A stretch of DNA of 64,000 bases from NCBI GenBank assembly GCA_910575405.1, contig CAJTER010000003.1, positions 62,001 to 126,000 on the forward strand, in the 5' to 3' direction. Positions within the stretch are counted from its first letter, which is position 1, and every line of letters starts with the position of its first letter. Shown piece after piece: positions 48,310 through 57,701 of the stretch. This stretch comes from Clostridia bacterium (GTDB lineage: Bacteria > Bacillota > Clostridia > Peptostreptococcales > Anaerovoracaceae). Below the pieces are notes generated by a model. The model worked only from the letters and a program-made list of their open reading frames with translations, was not told the DNA's origin and did no database searches. Position numbers and translations under genes: made by a program.

Positions 48310-50832
48310 CTACCCTTCCTGGGCTCTCAGCCGGTCGATAATGCTGGCCTTCTGCGTTCTGCGATAGAGGAGAACCGGCGCGGCCATGCATAAGAGGATA
48401 ACAATGGCAAAGAGCAGCAGGTTGCTTCCCCAGGGAACGGACCATGAAAGGCCTCCGTAAAGATTGGTGCTCTCAAAGACCAGATAGCTGGCCGGAATTC
48501 CCGCTACAGCAGCAGCTACAAGGGAAAGAATTCCGTAGCCTGCCCCTTCCAGAGACAGCATTTTTCGAACCTGCCTGCTGGTCATGCCGATACTTTCCAG
48601 TGCGGCAAATTCCTTTGAGCGATTTTGTATACTGGCCGCCATCATATTGAGGTAATTGAGTACCGCAAGGAGAGCTATCAGAACCCCCAGGCTTCCTCCC
48701 AGCACCATAACCTGATTCTGGGAATGCTGCATTTCATCGTACCGATCCAGCTTGGAATTATAAGTCACATCCTTTTCACCGGCAAAGACGGCCCGAACCT
48801 GTTTTTCGGTTTCCTTGGAAAACGCTTCATCATATGTGACCCTGACCACCTCTGTAAAGGTTTTTCCCAGAAGTTTTTCCGCAAAGGTCTGACTGACGAT
48901 GAGCTCCGGCGTATAGCCTTCCGAAAATACAGCCGGGCAGTGTCTCGTTACTGCCGCGATGCGGAGGCTGTGCTGTTTCTTTGGCTGGGGACTTTGTGGC
49001 AGAGAAAAGACGGCTGTTTTTCCTTTCATATGACAGTCACTGTCCACCATGACGCCGCGAACTGTTACAGCTGTCTTTCCCGCTTCGAAATCAGCTGCAT
49101 TCAGACCGTCTGCCTCCTGGCTGAGGAGCTCAAATTCCTTTCCGTCTGTCTCAATGCCCACCAGCCGTGAGAGAAAGAGGTCGTTTGCCGGATCATGCTT
49201 GTAGAGCTTGATATCCTTTTCATAATTTCCCGGGGTATATCTGGATTTGTAAAGCTCCCGGTAATACTCGCCCAGAAACGCTTCGTCATAAGGAATGACG
49301 GCTCTTGCCGCTGTCACTGTTCGGACGTCCTTTACGCTTGGAATTTCTCTGATTTGAGCCAGCTTTTTCTCTGTGAAAATCTGATGCTCGTTTTCTTCTA
49401 TTGACGTTTCGTTTACCATTTCAATATCAAAGCTGTAGATGGAGTTTAAAAGGTGCTCCGCATTGTTTGCCCGAACCACCACATTGATCACCAGAAATAC
49501 GGCGATGGCAATGGTAAAGGACATCAAAATGATGACCGCCTGTTTTTTATCGCGAAACATATTCTGAAAAGCCATAGCGCCTATGCCTGCCTGCTCCCGC
49601 TTTTTCGCACGTCTGCCAGCTTTTACCCCAGTATAGCGGATGGCCTCCACAGGAGAACAGTCCCCTGCGATTTTAGCCGGCTTTTTACTGCTGAGCAAAT
49701 TGGTGAGGAAAGCAAACACGCCGGAAATAAGATAGACCCAGAGCTGTGCGGGAGATACCGCATCTGCGCTCAGCGGATCCATGGCAGAGAGAATTCCCGA
49801 AATTATGATGCCGGAGACCAGAGCCGAAGAGATGATGCCCAGAGGAATTCCAATCAGGGAATTTGTCAGCGTTTGCCTGTAAATGATGCCCTTCAGCTGC
49901 CGCGAGGTCATGCCCACGGTTTTCAGCTGTCCATAATAGCGGATATCTTTTGAAATGGAAATGTACAGACTGTTGTAAATAAACAGGTATCCGGTAACAA
50001 AGATCATGATCAGCATGAGAGCTAAGACTACCAGCATTTTGAGAAACGTGGAAATCGTATCATAATCAGCCTCAATAATCTGCTGCCTGCCGATTTTTAC
50101 CGCATTCTGCATGCTTACAATATCTTCCTTTGTGTAAAAAGGACTTTTCAGGGTGATTTTCAGCGACCCCTGAGTCAGATCAGTCTGCTTTACTCCTGTG
50201 GTGCGAAAAAATGCTTTGGAAACATATCCCTGCTGCCTGCCGCTGTAATCCCGGTACCAGCCGCAGAGAGTAAAGTCCTTTTGCACAAGGGCTTCCTCAT
50301 CGCCGTCCTCGCCCCCCTCATCTGCCAGGCTGAAATAGCCTATGGGAAGCTTCATGCCTAGTTTTGGATTTTTGATTCCCATGGCTTTGAGAAGGGGTTC
50401 GGAAAGCAGGAGCTCATCCTCTTTCTGCGGGTAAGTGCCTTTCCAGGTTTCCAGAGCCGGAATGATCTGGCGGTTCCAGCAGGTATCATCCACCCAGTAG
50501 AGCCTCGATTTTCCTAAGGACAGATCCTGATACTTTTCCGCGATAGCGCACTTTACGGAAAGCCCGGCCCATTTTACATTTTCCATGCTTCGTATGAGCT
50601 CCGCCTGTTCCTTCTTTGGCTCAGTCAGGGAAATGTCGTAGTCCATGCCCTCCATGCGCAGCTGGCGCTGGGAAATGGCGTCCCAGTAGCTGGAGCCGAT
50701 GGCGATTACTATGGAAATGAGGAAGGTGGTTAAAAGGATGGCGAAAATGGTAAGCAGGTTCCGCTTCCAATTTGCCCGGTAAGTGATCTTGGCCACTTCT
50801 GCAACAATGCCCTTGTTATTTACTTTCAGCAT
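48310..50832 (-). CDS. FtsX-like ABC transporter permease
   Basis: An 840-residue exporter subunit. TM1 is near residues 26-47 (NLLTIFAILLTTFLISIVIAIG), then a MacB-like ectodomain, three FtsX helices (about 265-400), a fifth TM (AVIILMSFTIAIAVFLVINVVV), a second ectodomain and a closing FtsX domain with three helices (about 690-825). The ATG at 50832 follows GGGAGGTGAAGAGC. It overlaps the ATPase end by 17 bases. Probably exports or senses peptides or lipids with the two-component system at 53.3-55.0 kb. Confidence 0.88.
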   Translation of the reverse strand: MLKVNNKGIVAEVAKITYRANWKRNLLTIFAILLTTFLISIVIAIGSSYWDAISQRQLRMEGMDYDISLTEPKKEQAELIRSMENVKWAGLSVKCAIAEKYQDLSLGKSRLYWVDDTCWNRQIIPALETWKGTYPQKEDELLLSEPLLKAMGIKNPKLGMKLPIGYFSLADEGGEDGDEEALVQKDFTLCGWYRDYSGRQQGYVSKAFFRTTGVKQTDLTQGSLKITLKSPFYTKEDIVSMQNAVKIGRQQIIEADYDTISTFLKMLVVLALMLIMIFVTGYLFIYNSLYISISKDIRYYGQLKTVGMTSRQLKGIIYRQTLTNSLIGIPLGIISSALVSGIIISGILSAMDPLSADAVSPAQLWVYLISGVFAFLTNLLSSKKPAKIAGDCSPVEAIRYTGVKAGRRAKKREQAGIGAMAFQNMFRDKKQAVIILMSFTIAIAVFLVINVVVRANNAEHLLNSIYSFDIEMVNETSIEENEHQIFTEKKLAQIREIPSVKDVRTVTAARAVIPYDEAFLGEYYRELYKSRYTPGNYEKDIKLYKHDPANDLFLSRLVGIETDGKEFELLSQEADGLNAADFEAGKTAVTVRGVMVDSDCHMKGKTAVFSLPQSPQPKKQHSLRIAAVTRHCPAVFSEGYTPELIVSQTFAEKLLGKTFTEVVRVTYDEAFSKETEKQVRAVFAGEKDVTYNSKLDRYDEMQHSQNQVMVLGGSLGVLIALLAVLNYLNMMAASIQNRSKEFAALESIGMTSRQVRKMLSLEGAGYGILSLVAAAVAGIPASYLVFESTNLYGGLSWSVPWGSNLLLFAIVILLCMAAPVLLYRRTQKASIIDRLRAQEG

Positions 50833-51508
50833 GCTCTTCACCTCCCCCGTAGATTTTCCCGTCTTCGATGCGGATGATGCGCTGCGCCATCTGGGCGATT
50901 TCTTCATTATGGGTAATCATGACGATGGTCTGACCCAGCCGCTGTCCCAGGGTTTTTATCAGACCCAGAACATCCTGGCTGGTGCGGCTGTCCAGGTTTC
51001 CGGTTGGCTCGTCTGCCAGAATAATGGCCGGTTTTGCCGCCAGCGCTCTTGCCAGGGCAACTCTCTGCTGCTGCCCGCCGGAAAGCTGATTTGGCATGGC
51101 ATAGATCTTTTCTTTCAGACCCAGCAGGGTTACAATCTGTCCCACGTATTTTTTGTCCGGCCGGATTCCGTCCAGGCGGATGGGCAAAACGATATTTTCA
51201 TATACGTTCATCAGAGGCAGTAAATTGTAGTTTTGAAATACAAAGCCGATTTTTCGCCTGCGAAATACAGCCAGCCCGTCCTTCGTCATCTTTGAAATAT
51301 CGAGTCCGCCTACGATGACTCTTCCGGAGGTTGGATTATCCAGCCCGCCCAGCATGTGAAGCAGGGTAGATTTTCCGCTTCCCGAGGTCCCCACTACAGC
51401 CACGAACTCCCCCTTTTTTACCGAAAGATTGATTCCATCCAGGGCTTTTACCGTAACCTGCCCTGTTTCATAATACTTTTTCAGGTTTTCTGCAATTAAA
51501 ATGTCCAT
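50816..51508 (-). CDS. ABC transporter ATPase (MacB/LolD/BceA type)
   Basis: A 230-residue ATPase: Walker [25 protein letters not shown] (about 38-61), Q-loop [14 protein letters not shown], signature [18 protein letters not shown] (about 139-156), Walker [15 protein letters not shown] and H-loop MITHNEE. Complete, unlike the copy split by the element. The same Walker B codon stretch that was the insertion target there (GCGGACGAG or similar) is here GCAGACGAG. GAAGGTACGAAT precedes the ATG at 51508. Confidence 0.93.
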   Translation of the reverse strand: MDILIAENLKKYYETGQVTVKALDGINLSVKKGEFVAVVGTSGSGKSTLLHMLGGLDNPTSGRVIVGGLDISKMTKDGLAVFRRRKIGFVFQNYNLLPLMNVYENIVLPIRLDGIRPDKKYVGQIVTLLGLKEKIYAMPNQLSGGQQQRVALARALAAKPAIILADEPTGNLDSRTSQDVLGLIKTLGQRLGQTIVMITHNEEIAQMAQRIIRIEDGKIYGGGEEHAESK

Positions 51509-52242
51509 ATTCGTACCTTCTTTCTGTTTGAATATCCCTTTGTTCATCAAGTATGTTTTGACAATACAGAGGATAGCAAAAGAACCTTTCTCAAATCTTT
51601 CTCAAAAGTGACAGTTGTGACAGAATTGATGAATTCGCGCATTGCCTAGTCAAATTATAGGGGAAGGAGCCACGCTTTTCAATAGTGAAGCGGGCTTGAG
51701 GCAAAAGTAAAGCTGCCCTCTTTGCCGGGAAACAGGCTCTGGGGCATGCGGTTTTTTACTTCTAAATTCCTGCTGGCCAGCAGCCGGTTCACCGAGTATT
51801 GGAGAAGGGAAAAACAATAAAAATTCTTAACTTTTTATTTGAGATCCACATATAATAAATACAGGAAATCAGGCGACATCCTGATGGTGCGATTGACACC
51901 TAAAATCTGAAAGCAAAGCCGGACGTGAGAGCCTATATCGGATTCACGAAGATTTCCAGCCAACTAAATGTGCCCAATACGGTTCTTAATGTAGACTTGA
52001 GGACGATTTCTAATACACTGCTGCGTGTTATTGCCACATATCGTAAACACAATACGGATAATACTTATTCTGAACTCGTATATAACGCAAAAAAGATCGA
52101 CTGGCCGTCCATTACATATCCGGCAAAGTGGTCAAATATCTCAAAGCCGCATTAAAGAAATGATCAAAATGCAGTTGCATGTTTGGCAAAAACGAGTATA
52201 ATATAAACAATAGCGGTTACGAATCCTAGACAAAATCGTATT
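51509..52242. other. Gene-poor region, one doubtful ORF
   Basis: No gene is well supported. The ABC operon promoter should lie at 51540-51620. A plus-strand frame at 51925-52155 (76 codons, ...RTISNTLLRVIATYRKHNTDNTYSEL...) matches nothing I know and its GTG/ATG start has no convincing ribosome binding site. It is followed by a terminator at 52243, so a short transcript from here is possible. Confidence 0.35.
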
Positions 52243-52272
52243 AATAAGACCCATAGCGGTCTTATTCTTTTT
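52243..52272 (+). terminator. Terminator upstream of the DUF3990 remnant
   Basis: AATAAGACC-CATAGC-GGTCTTATT then CTTTTTAAG, a perfect 9-bp stem. Confidence 0.75.
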
Positions 52273-52330
52273 AAGAGGTGTTCAAGTGGTAGAATGGAGA
52301 TAGAACCACTTTCTGATTGAGGGGGCCATT

Positions 52331-52862
52331 ATGAAATCCGCTGAAACTATAACGCTTTATCACGGTTCAAAGTCAGGAATTGATGGTGCTATTGCACCTG
52401 CAAGCCGAAAGCGCTGTGATTTTGGAAAAGGCTTTTACATGGGAACCGACCGAACTCAGCCCCTTACTTTGATTTGCAATTACCCTGGCGCCAAACTATA
52501 TACATTAAGCCTTGCGCTGTCCGGCCTCAAAATTCTTAATGTAGAAGTAGGATTGGCCATATTGCAAACGATAGAATGTTTGTGGTTTTAGATCGTTTTT
52601 TCAATGGAGAGATTACGGATCTTGCTCTCATTAACAGCCTTTCAGCATTGAAGCTCGGTAAACAGTATGTCGCTTTAACAGAGCGGGCCTGTAAAAAATA
52701 AACATTCTCAATGAACAAGCGCTTTCTGCAAAGGATCGGGACAAACTAAAGCAGGAGAGTGAAACGAACCGTTCTAAAGGTATCGAAATAGCAAATGAAA
52801 TTTGCCGCAAATACCGCAGGGAAGGCCGTTTCTTCGATGAAATTTTAAAGGCAGGTGAATGA
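52331..52862 (+). pseudogene. DUF3990 protein (ADP-ribosyltransferase-like), broken
   Basis: Begins ITLYHGSKSGIDGAIAPASRKRCDFGKGFYMGTDRTQPL, the DUF3990 start with the YHGS and G-FY segments that recall ADP-ribosyltransferase folds. After about 75 residues (LKILNVEVGL) a central piece is missing. A shifted frame continues RMFVVLDRFFNGEITDLALINSLSALKLGKQYVALTERA, and a further shift leads to SKGIEIANEICRKYRREGRFFDEILKAGE ending at 52862. At least one deletion and two frameshifts. An intact partner gene follows. Confidence 0.7.
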
Positions 52863-52863
52863 A

Positions 52864-53292
52864 ATGGAACTTACACTCCAAAAACGGCAGCTTTGCGATA
52901 TACAGGGACGGCTGTTTGAGCTTGCGCTGAAAAGCGGGCTGGATTGTCCATGTTTTATAGAAGCTTTTATGAACAGCAGAGCGGCGGCGGCCCTCGATGA
53001 TGTCTACGATCGCCTGCAGTGGGCCGGGGAAGAATATATTCTCGAAGAACTGGATGATGAAGAGGGCGGCCTGAAAAAAGTCGGCAGGACTTATCCTCGG
53101 GAAGTCATGTACTGGACCGGATATATCTATCGCTACTGGCATTATTACACAGGTGAATGCAGCCGTGAAATCTATCAAACCGCTGACGCAGAAACGATGA
53201 ATGACTGCTGGCTCGGATTCCATACCCTGGATGTTGAGATGGCCATCGACGATTTAAAGGAGATTGCGAAACAAAAATATGGGAAGCAGTAA
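52864..53292 (+). CDS. Protein linked to the DUF3990 gene, unknown
   Basis: A 142-residue acidic helical protein: ELTLQKRQLCDIQGRLFELALKSGLDCPCFIEAFMNSRAAAALDDVYDRLQWAGEEY, then YPREVMYWTGYIYRYWHYYTGECSREIYQ. AAAGGCAGG precedes the ATG at 52864. It sits two bases after the decayed DUF3990 frame. In other genomes small genes of this kind accompany DUF3990 genes, suggesting a toxin/antitoxin-like unit, but that is from memory. The frame here is intact. Confidence 0.55.
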   Translation: MELTLQKRQLCDIQGRLFELALKSGLDCPCFIEAFMNSRAAAALDDVYDRLQWAGEEYILEELDDEEGGLKKVGRTYPREVMYWTGYIYRYWHYYTGECSREIYQTADAETMNDCWLGFHTLDVEMAIDDLKEIAKQKYGKQ

Positions 53293-53300
53293 GATTTTCT

Positions 53301-54248
53301 TCATTTAACACCTGCCGCAAAAGTCCCTGCGCTGCCGTAGCGCGATAAATAAAGGGCGACTTCCGTACCTTCTCCCTGCCGGGACTTGATCTTCACATAG
53401 CCTCCTTCCTTTGAAAGGACTTCTCTTGTCAGATAAAGGCCGATGCCAAAGCCCGGCTGTTCTTTCACATCCTTGCCGCGGTAAAACCGTTCAAAGACCC
53501 TGCCCTGCTCATCTTCTCGGATTCCCGGCCCCTGATCGTGGATTTTGACGCAGGCAAAGGAATCGTAAAGACAGGTTTCGATAGCAATGACCGAGTTTTC
53601 CGGCGAATACTTCACCGCGTTTTCCAGTACATTTGCCATGGCCTCAATAGTCCACTTTTTGTCCGCATAGCAGGAAGCGCTGATGTCCTGTCTTGTCATA
53701 CGGATATTCTTTTTCAGAGCCGCAAGTTCGACCATCTGGCACGACGTTCCCACCAGCTCCCGCACATCCACCATCTGGGGACAAAGGGAGATAATGGCCT
53801 TTTCCGCATAAGAAGACTTTACCAGCTCCTTCATAAAGAATTCCAGCTTTTCCGAATGCCGCTGTATTTTATCTGCCAGAAGCAGACCGTCCTCTGTAAG
53901 CGGCTGTTCCTTTAAAAGCTGGGCGTAAAGCAAAATATTGGAAAGGGGCGTCCTCACCTGGTGGGAAATGTCGGAAATCAGAGATTTCACCGTATCGCGC
54001 TCGTCTTCCGCCCGATCTCTTTGCTCTCCCCAAAGTAAAACGATCCGGTTCAGCCGCTCCGCAACAGCGGAATTCATGGACTCATCAAAGGAAGCTTCCA
54101 AAAGCTCTCCCCCAATACTGCGGTCTAAGGCCTGCAGCAGAGTGTCCATTTCAGCCTGCATCTTCTTTCGATAACCTCGCACCACCGCCAGACTGGCAGC
54201 CCCCAAAAGAGCCGCGCAGACAAGCAGCGAAATCATCCAATCTGTCAT
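53301..54248 (-). CDS. Sensor histidine kinase
   Basis: A 315-residue kinase with one N-terminal TM (MISLLVCAALLGAASLAVVRGY, about 4-25) and almost no sensor domain. Phosphoacceptor in LISDISHQVRTPLSNILLYAQ (about His 90), N-box AMANVLENAVKYSPEN, then IHDQGPGIREDEQGRVFERFYRG and GFGIGLYLTREV. Kinases with such short sensors usually read the state of a partner ABC permease. The ATG at 54248 overlaps the regulator stop (ATGA); GGGAGA is upstream. The likely partner is the exporter at 48.3-51.5 kb, 1.8 kb further on. Confidence 0.9.
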   Translation of the reverse strand: MTDWMISLLVCAALLGAASLAVVRGYRKKMQAEMDTLLQALDRSIGGELLEASFDESMNSAVAERLNRIVLLWGEQRDRAEDERDTVKSLISDISHQVRTPLSNILLYAQLLKEQPLTEDGLLLADKIQRHSEKLEFFMKELVKSSYAEKAIISLCPQMVDVRELVGTSCQMVELAALKKNIRMTRQDISASCYADKKWTIEAMANVLENAVKYSPENSVIAIETCLYDSFACVKIHDQGPGIREDEQGRVFERFYRGKDVKEQPGFGIGLYLTREVLSKEGGYVKIKSRQGEGTEVALYLSRYGSAGTFAAGVK

Positions 54249-54952
54249 AGCGTCTTCTCCCACATATAGCCCTTCCCATAAAGGGTCTTGATGTACTTAG
54301 GACTGGAAGAATCCTCCTCCAGCTTGTCCCGCAAGCGCCTTATTCCAACGGACAGGGCATTGTCCTCCACATACTCGGTGCCTTCCGGCCACACCCAGGA
54401 AAGCAGCCTCTCTCTCGTCAAAATCCTGCCTTCATTATGGACCAGAAGATAGAGGATTCGCTGCTCCGTTTTGCTCAGCTCAATAGCCGCTCCTTCCTTG
54501 TAAAACTCCATGGTATCAAAGGAAAAACGGAATACACTGTTTTCATATTCCGACTCCCGGCCCTTGTCGCTCCTCCTGAGAAGTGCCCGTATCCTGGCCC
54601 GCAGAACCATGAGACTGAAGGGCTTGGTTATGTAATCATCGGCTCCGCATTCCAGGCCTGCCACAATATCAAGCTCCATGTCCTTTGCGGTAAGCAGTGC
54701 AATGGGCACCCGGCTGCTCCTTCGAACTTCCCGGCAGAGCTCAAGGCCGCTTCCGTCCGGCAAATTGATGTCCAGAATCAGCAGCTGAAAAGAAGCTTCC
54801 GCCAGCTGTTTTTTCGCTTCCAAAACCGTGCCGCAGCGGACAAATTCCAATTCGTCACTGCAAAGGGACAAACAGATGCCTTCTGCCAGATCTTCATCGT
54901 CTTCCACGATCAGGATACTTTGTTTCTCGCTGTAATTTGAACGGCTGTCCAT
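54245..54952 (-). CDS. OmpR/PhoB-family response regulator
   Basis: A 235-residue regulator. Receiver: ILIVEDDEDLAEG, phosphoacceptor in LLILDINLPDGSG (about Asp 61), CGADDYITKPFSL. C-terminal winged helix: LSKTEQRILYLLVHNEGRILTRERLLSWVW and NALSVGIRRLRDKLEED. GAGAGGTGAACCC precedes the ATG at 54952, deciding the start. Operon with the kinase gene. Confidence 0.93.
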   Translation of the reverse strand: MDSRSNYSEKQSILIVEDDEDLAEGICLSLCSDELEFVRCGTVLEAKKQLAEASFQLLILDINLPDGSGLELCREVRRSSRVPIALLTAKDMELDIVAGLECGADDYITKPFSLMVLRARIRALLRRSDKGRESEYENSVFRFSFDTMEFYKEGAAIELSKTEQRILYLLVHNEGRILTRERLLSWVWPEGTEYVEDNALSVGIRRLRDKLEEDSSSPKYIKTLYGKGYMWEKTL

Positions 54953-55063
54953 GGGTTCACCTCTCTTTTTTCTTTTTCTGCTCCAATTATAGCCTATTTT
55001 TCCGCCTGTGTATACCTGCATTTGAAAGCAATCATATAGCTTTACCGTTCCTCGGCACTGTTA

Positions 55064-55105
55064 TGTGATATTGTCACAGAAGCGGTTCATGAAATCTGCT
55101 ATATT
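55064..55105 (+). promoter_or_regulatory. Crp/Fnr-type operator and promoter of the redox operon
   Basis: Palindrome TGTGATATTGTCACA at 55064-55078 has arms TGTGA/TCACA as in Crp/Fnr sites but with a 5-base spacer. A -10-like TATATT is at 55100-55105 with no good -35, as expected for an activator-dependent promoter. The palindrome centre is about 41 bases before the predicted start. The Crp/Fnr gene at 57701-58360 is the obvious candidate regulator. Confidence 0.6.
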
Positions 55106-55132
55106 AAATGTATCAATCCAGGAGGTAGTAGT

Positions 55133-55339
55133 ATGGAAACGAATATCAGAAAGAAGCGAAAAGCCTTTGTTATGGAACAGGACTGTGTCGCCTGCGGCTG
55201 CTGCATGAAAGTATGCCCTCTGGGCGCTATTAAAGTCCACAAAGGAATAATGGCAAAGGTCAATATGGAACAATGTGTAGGCTGCGGAAAGTGCGTCAAA
55301 GAATGTCCCGCATCCATCATTGAACTCAAGGAGGTGTAA
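55133..55339 (+). CDS. 2[4Fe-4S] ferredoxin
   Basis: A 68-residue electron carrier with two clusters: CVACGCCMKVCPLGAI (about 19-34) and CVGCGKCVKECPASII (about 48-63), both CX2CX2CX3CP. A basic N-terminal extension of about 15 residues (METNIRKKRKAFVMEQD) may help docking. GGAGG precedes the ATG. It is first in an operon with a membrane Fe-S protein and a flavin disulfide reductase, and probably passes electrons between them. Confidence 0.92.
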   Translation: METNIRKKRKAFVMEQDCVACGCCMKVCPLGAIKVHKGIMAKVNMEQCVGCGKCVKECPASIIELKEV

Positions 55340-55341
55340 AT

Positions 55342-55959
55342 TTGAAAAAGCATTGGTATGATTATCTGTGGATCCTGACCCCTATTTACCTGAGCCTTGG
55401 ATGCTTCAATATTCTCTTTGCCTGGCTCGGTTTGATCTTTTTCTTTGTTCCTTTAATTATCTCCATTGTTAAAGGAACAAAAGGGTACTGTAACCGCTAC
55501 TGCGACAGAGGCCAGTTCTTTGCTCTTCTGGGCGGACGCTTTGGGCTATCCCGCAAAAAAGATGTTCCCAGATGGATGAAAAGCAAAGGTTTTCGCTACG
55601 GGTTTCTGATTTTCTTTTTTATTATGTTCTTTCAGATGCTCTGGACGACCTGGCTGGTATTTTCCGGCGCAGAAAGTTTAAGGCAGGCAGTGACACTTCT
55701 TTGGACCTTTAAGCTGCCCTGGCAGTGGGCTTATTCGGGAACTCTGATCCACCCTGGCGTTGCCCAGTTTGCCTTCGGCTTTTACGGCGTCATGCTGACG
55801 TCTACGGTTCTCGGTCTTATCACCATGATTCTGTTCAAGCCTCGCAGCTGGTGTGTTTACTGCCCCATGGGGACCATGACCCAATTGATCTGTAAGGCAA
55901 AAAACGGTAAAAGTGATCCTGATACACAAAAAAATTACAGCAGAAAGGTGGAATCTTAA
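55342..55959 (+). CDS. NapH/CcoG-like membrane 4Fe-4S protein
   Basis: A 205-residue protein with about four TM helices (near 9-45, 82-105, 110-125 and 143-160). Two cysteine clusters face the cytoplasm: CNRYCDRGQFF (about 47-57) and CVYCPMGTMTQLICK (about 172-186). This resembles the polytopic part of NapH and related electron-transfer proteins. It starts with TTG at 55342 after GGAGGTGTAAAT, two bases past the ferredoxin stop. It may link membrane electron flow to ferredoxin. Confidence 0.8.
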   Translation: MKKHWYDYLWILTPIYLSLGCFNILFAWLGLIFFFVPLIISIVKGTKGYCNRYCDRGQFFALLGGRFGLSRKKDVPRWMKSKGFRYGFLIFFFIMFFQMLWTTWLVFSGAESLRQAVTLLWTFKLPWQWAYSGTLIHPGVAQFAFGFYGVMLTSTVLGLITMILFKPRSWCVYCPMGTMTQLICKAKNGKSDPDTQKNYSRKVES

Positions 55960-55960
55960 T

Positions 55961-57652
55961 ATGAAAATTGTAATCGTAGGCGGTGTAGCAGGCGGAGCCA
56001 CTGCAGCTGCCAGAATCCGCAGATTGGATGAACAGGCAGAAATCACAGTATTTGAACGTTCCGGATATATCTCCTACGCAAACTGCGGGCTGCCTTACTA
56101 CATCGGCGGCGTCATCGCGGAGCCGGAAGCGCTCACCCTTCAAACACCGGAAAGCTTTTTTTCCCGCTTTCGCATTAATATGAAGGTACACCATGAAGTA
56201 ACGGCCATTCATCCTGAGGAAAAGATGGTTTCCGTCAAAAATCTAAGCACCGGTGAAACCTTTGATGAGAGCTATGATAAGTTTCTTCTCTCCCCAGGGG
56301 CAAAACCTGTGAAACCCAGGCTTTCAGGTGCTGACCTGGATGCGGTTTTTACCCTCCGTACAGTAGAAGATACCTTTCGGATCAAGGAATATATAAGGAA
56401 GGAGCAACCTAAATCCGCTGTGCTGGCAGGAGGCGGCTTTATCAGTCTTGAGCTTGCAGAAAATCTGCGGGAGCTGGGTATGGAAGTCACCATCGTCCAG
56501 CGGCCCCGGCAGCTCATGAAGCCTTTTGATCCGGATATGGCAGCTTTCATTCATGGAACCATGCGTCAGCATGGCATCAGGCTGGTTTTGGGGCATACGG
56601 TGGAAGGATTTCAGGAAAAGAATGGCGGTATCGATATTTTGCTAAAGGATGAGCCTCCGCTTCATGCGGATATGGTAGTAATGGCCATCGGTGTTACACC
56701 GGATACCCATCTGGCCAAAGAAGCAGGTCTGGATCTGGGAATTAAAGGAAGCATCGTAGTAAACGAACGGATGGAAACCTCAGCCCCGGATATTTATGCG
56801 GCAGGCGATGCTGTACAGGTGAAACACTACGTTTCTGGACAGGATACACTCATCTCTCTGGCAGGCCCGGCCAACAGACAGGGACGTATCGCAGCCGACA
56901 ATATCTGCGGTGGTGACAGCCGATATCCCGGCTCACAGGGCAGCTGTGTCATCAAAGTATTTGATATGACTGCAGCCGCCACTGGCCTTAATGAAACCAA
57001 CGCCAAAGCGGCAGGAATTGCGGCAGATAAGGTAATCCTTTCCCCTATGAGCCATGCGGGCTATTATCCCGGCGGTCAGCTGATGACGATGAAAGTCGTC
57101 TATGAGAAGGAGACGTATCGTCTGCTGGGCGCGCAGATTGTTGGCTATGAAGGTGTAGATAAACGAATTGATGTTTTGGCTACTGCCATCCATGCAAAAC
57201 TGACCGCAATCCAGTTAAAGGAGCTGGATCTGGCCTATGCACCGCCCTATTCCTCCGCCAAAGACCCGGTCAACATGGCAGGGTTCATGATCGATAATAT
57301 CGAAAAAGGAATCCTCAGGCAGTGGTTCCTGGAGGATCTGGAACGCCTGCCCGCAGATGGCAGTGTAACACTGCTGGATGTCAGAACGCCAGAGGAGTAC
57401 AGCCTTGGCCACATCAATGGTTTCCAAAATATTCCTGTGGATGAACTTCGTCAGCGGCTCGGTGAAATTGAAAAAGAAAAGCCGGTATATATCATCTGCC
57501 AGAGCGGCCTTCGCAGCTATCTCGCTGCCCGCATTCTCACCGGAGAGGGTTATGATACCTACAACTTCTCCGGAGGGTTCCGCTTTTATGATGCAGTCAC
57601 GCATGAGATGAGTCTCGTCGAAGCGGCTGCTCCCTGCGGTATGGATCTCTAA
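55961..57652 (+). CDS. CoA-disulfide/persulfide reductase with rhodanese domain
   Basis: A 563-residue FAD enzyme. FAD loop KIVIVGGVAGGATAAARIRR (2-21), single redox Cys in SYANCGLPYYIGG (about Cys 43), NAD(P)H loop SAVLAGGGFISLELAENLR (about 150), and the second FAD segment SAPDIYAAGDAVQV (about 270). From residue 470 a rhodanese domain follows (VTLLDVRTPEEYSLGHINGFQNIP) with the active Cys in YIICQSGLRSY. This fusion is the layout of CoADR-RHD and NADH-dependent persulfide reductases, so it probably handles CoA disulfides, persulfides or sulfane sulfur. AGAAAGGTGGAAT precedes the ATG at 55961. Confidence 0.9.
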   Translation: MKIVIVGGVAGGATAAARIRRLDEQAEITVFERSGYISYANCGLPYYIGGVIAEPEALTLQTPESFFSRFRINMKVHHEVTAIHPEEKMVSVKNLSTGETFDESYDKFLLSPGAKPVKPRLSGADLDAVFTLRTVEDTFRIKEYIRKEQPKSAVLAGGGFISLELAENLRELGMEVTIVQRPRQLMKPFDPDMAAFIHGTMRQHGIRLVLGHTVEGFQEKNGGIDILLKDEPPLHADMVVMAIGVTPDTHLAKEAGLDLGIKGSIVVNERMETSAPDIYAAGDAVQVKHYVSGQDTLISLAGPANRQGRIAADNICGGDSRYPGSQGSCVIKVFDMTAAATGLNETNAKAAGIAADKVILSPMSHAGYYPGGQLMTMKVVYEKETYRLLGAQIVGYEGVDKRIDVLATAIHAKLTAIQLKELDLAYAPPYSSAKDPVNMAGFMIDNIEKGILRQWFLEDLERLPADGSVTLLDVRTPEEYSLGHINGFQNIPVDELRQRLGEIEKEKPVYIICQSGLRSYLAARILTGEGYDTYNFSGGFRFYDAVTHEMSLVEAAAPCGMDL

Positions 57653-57660
57653 AGATAAGA

Positions 57661-57701
57661 CACCTTCCCCTATGTTCAAGCATATTGGGAAGGTGCATTT
57701 T
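57661..57701. terminator. Terminator between convergent genes
   Basis: Stem CACCTTCCC (57661-57669) / GGGAAGGTG (57687-57695) followed by CATTTTTAA on the plus strand. Ends the redox operon. Confidence 0.8.

Noticed and set aside
51925-52155. Plus-strand 76-codon ORF
   Set aside because: No ribosome binding site and no similarity that I recognise; kept only as a doubtful ORF in the gene-poor region.
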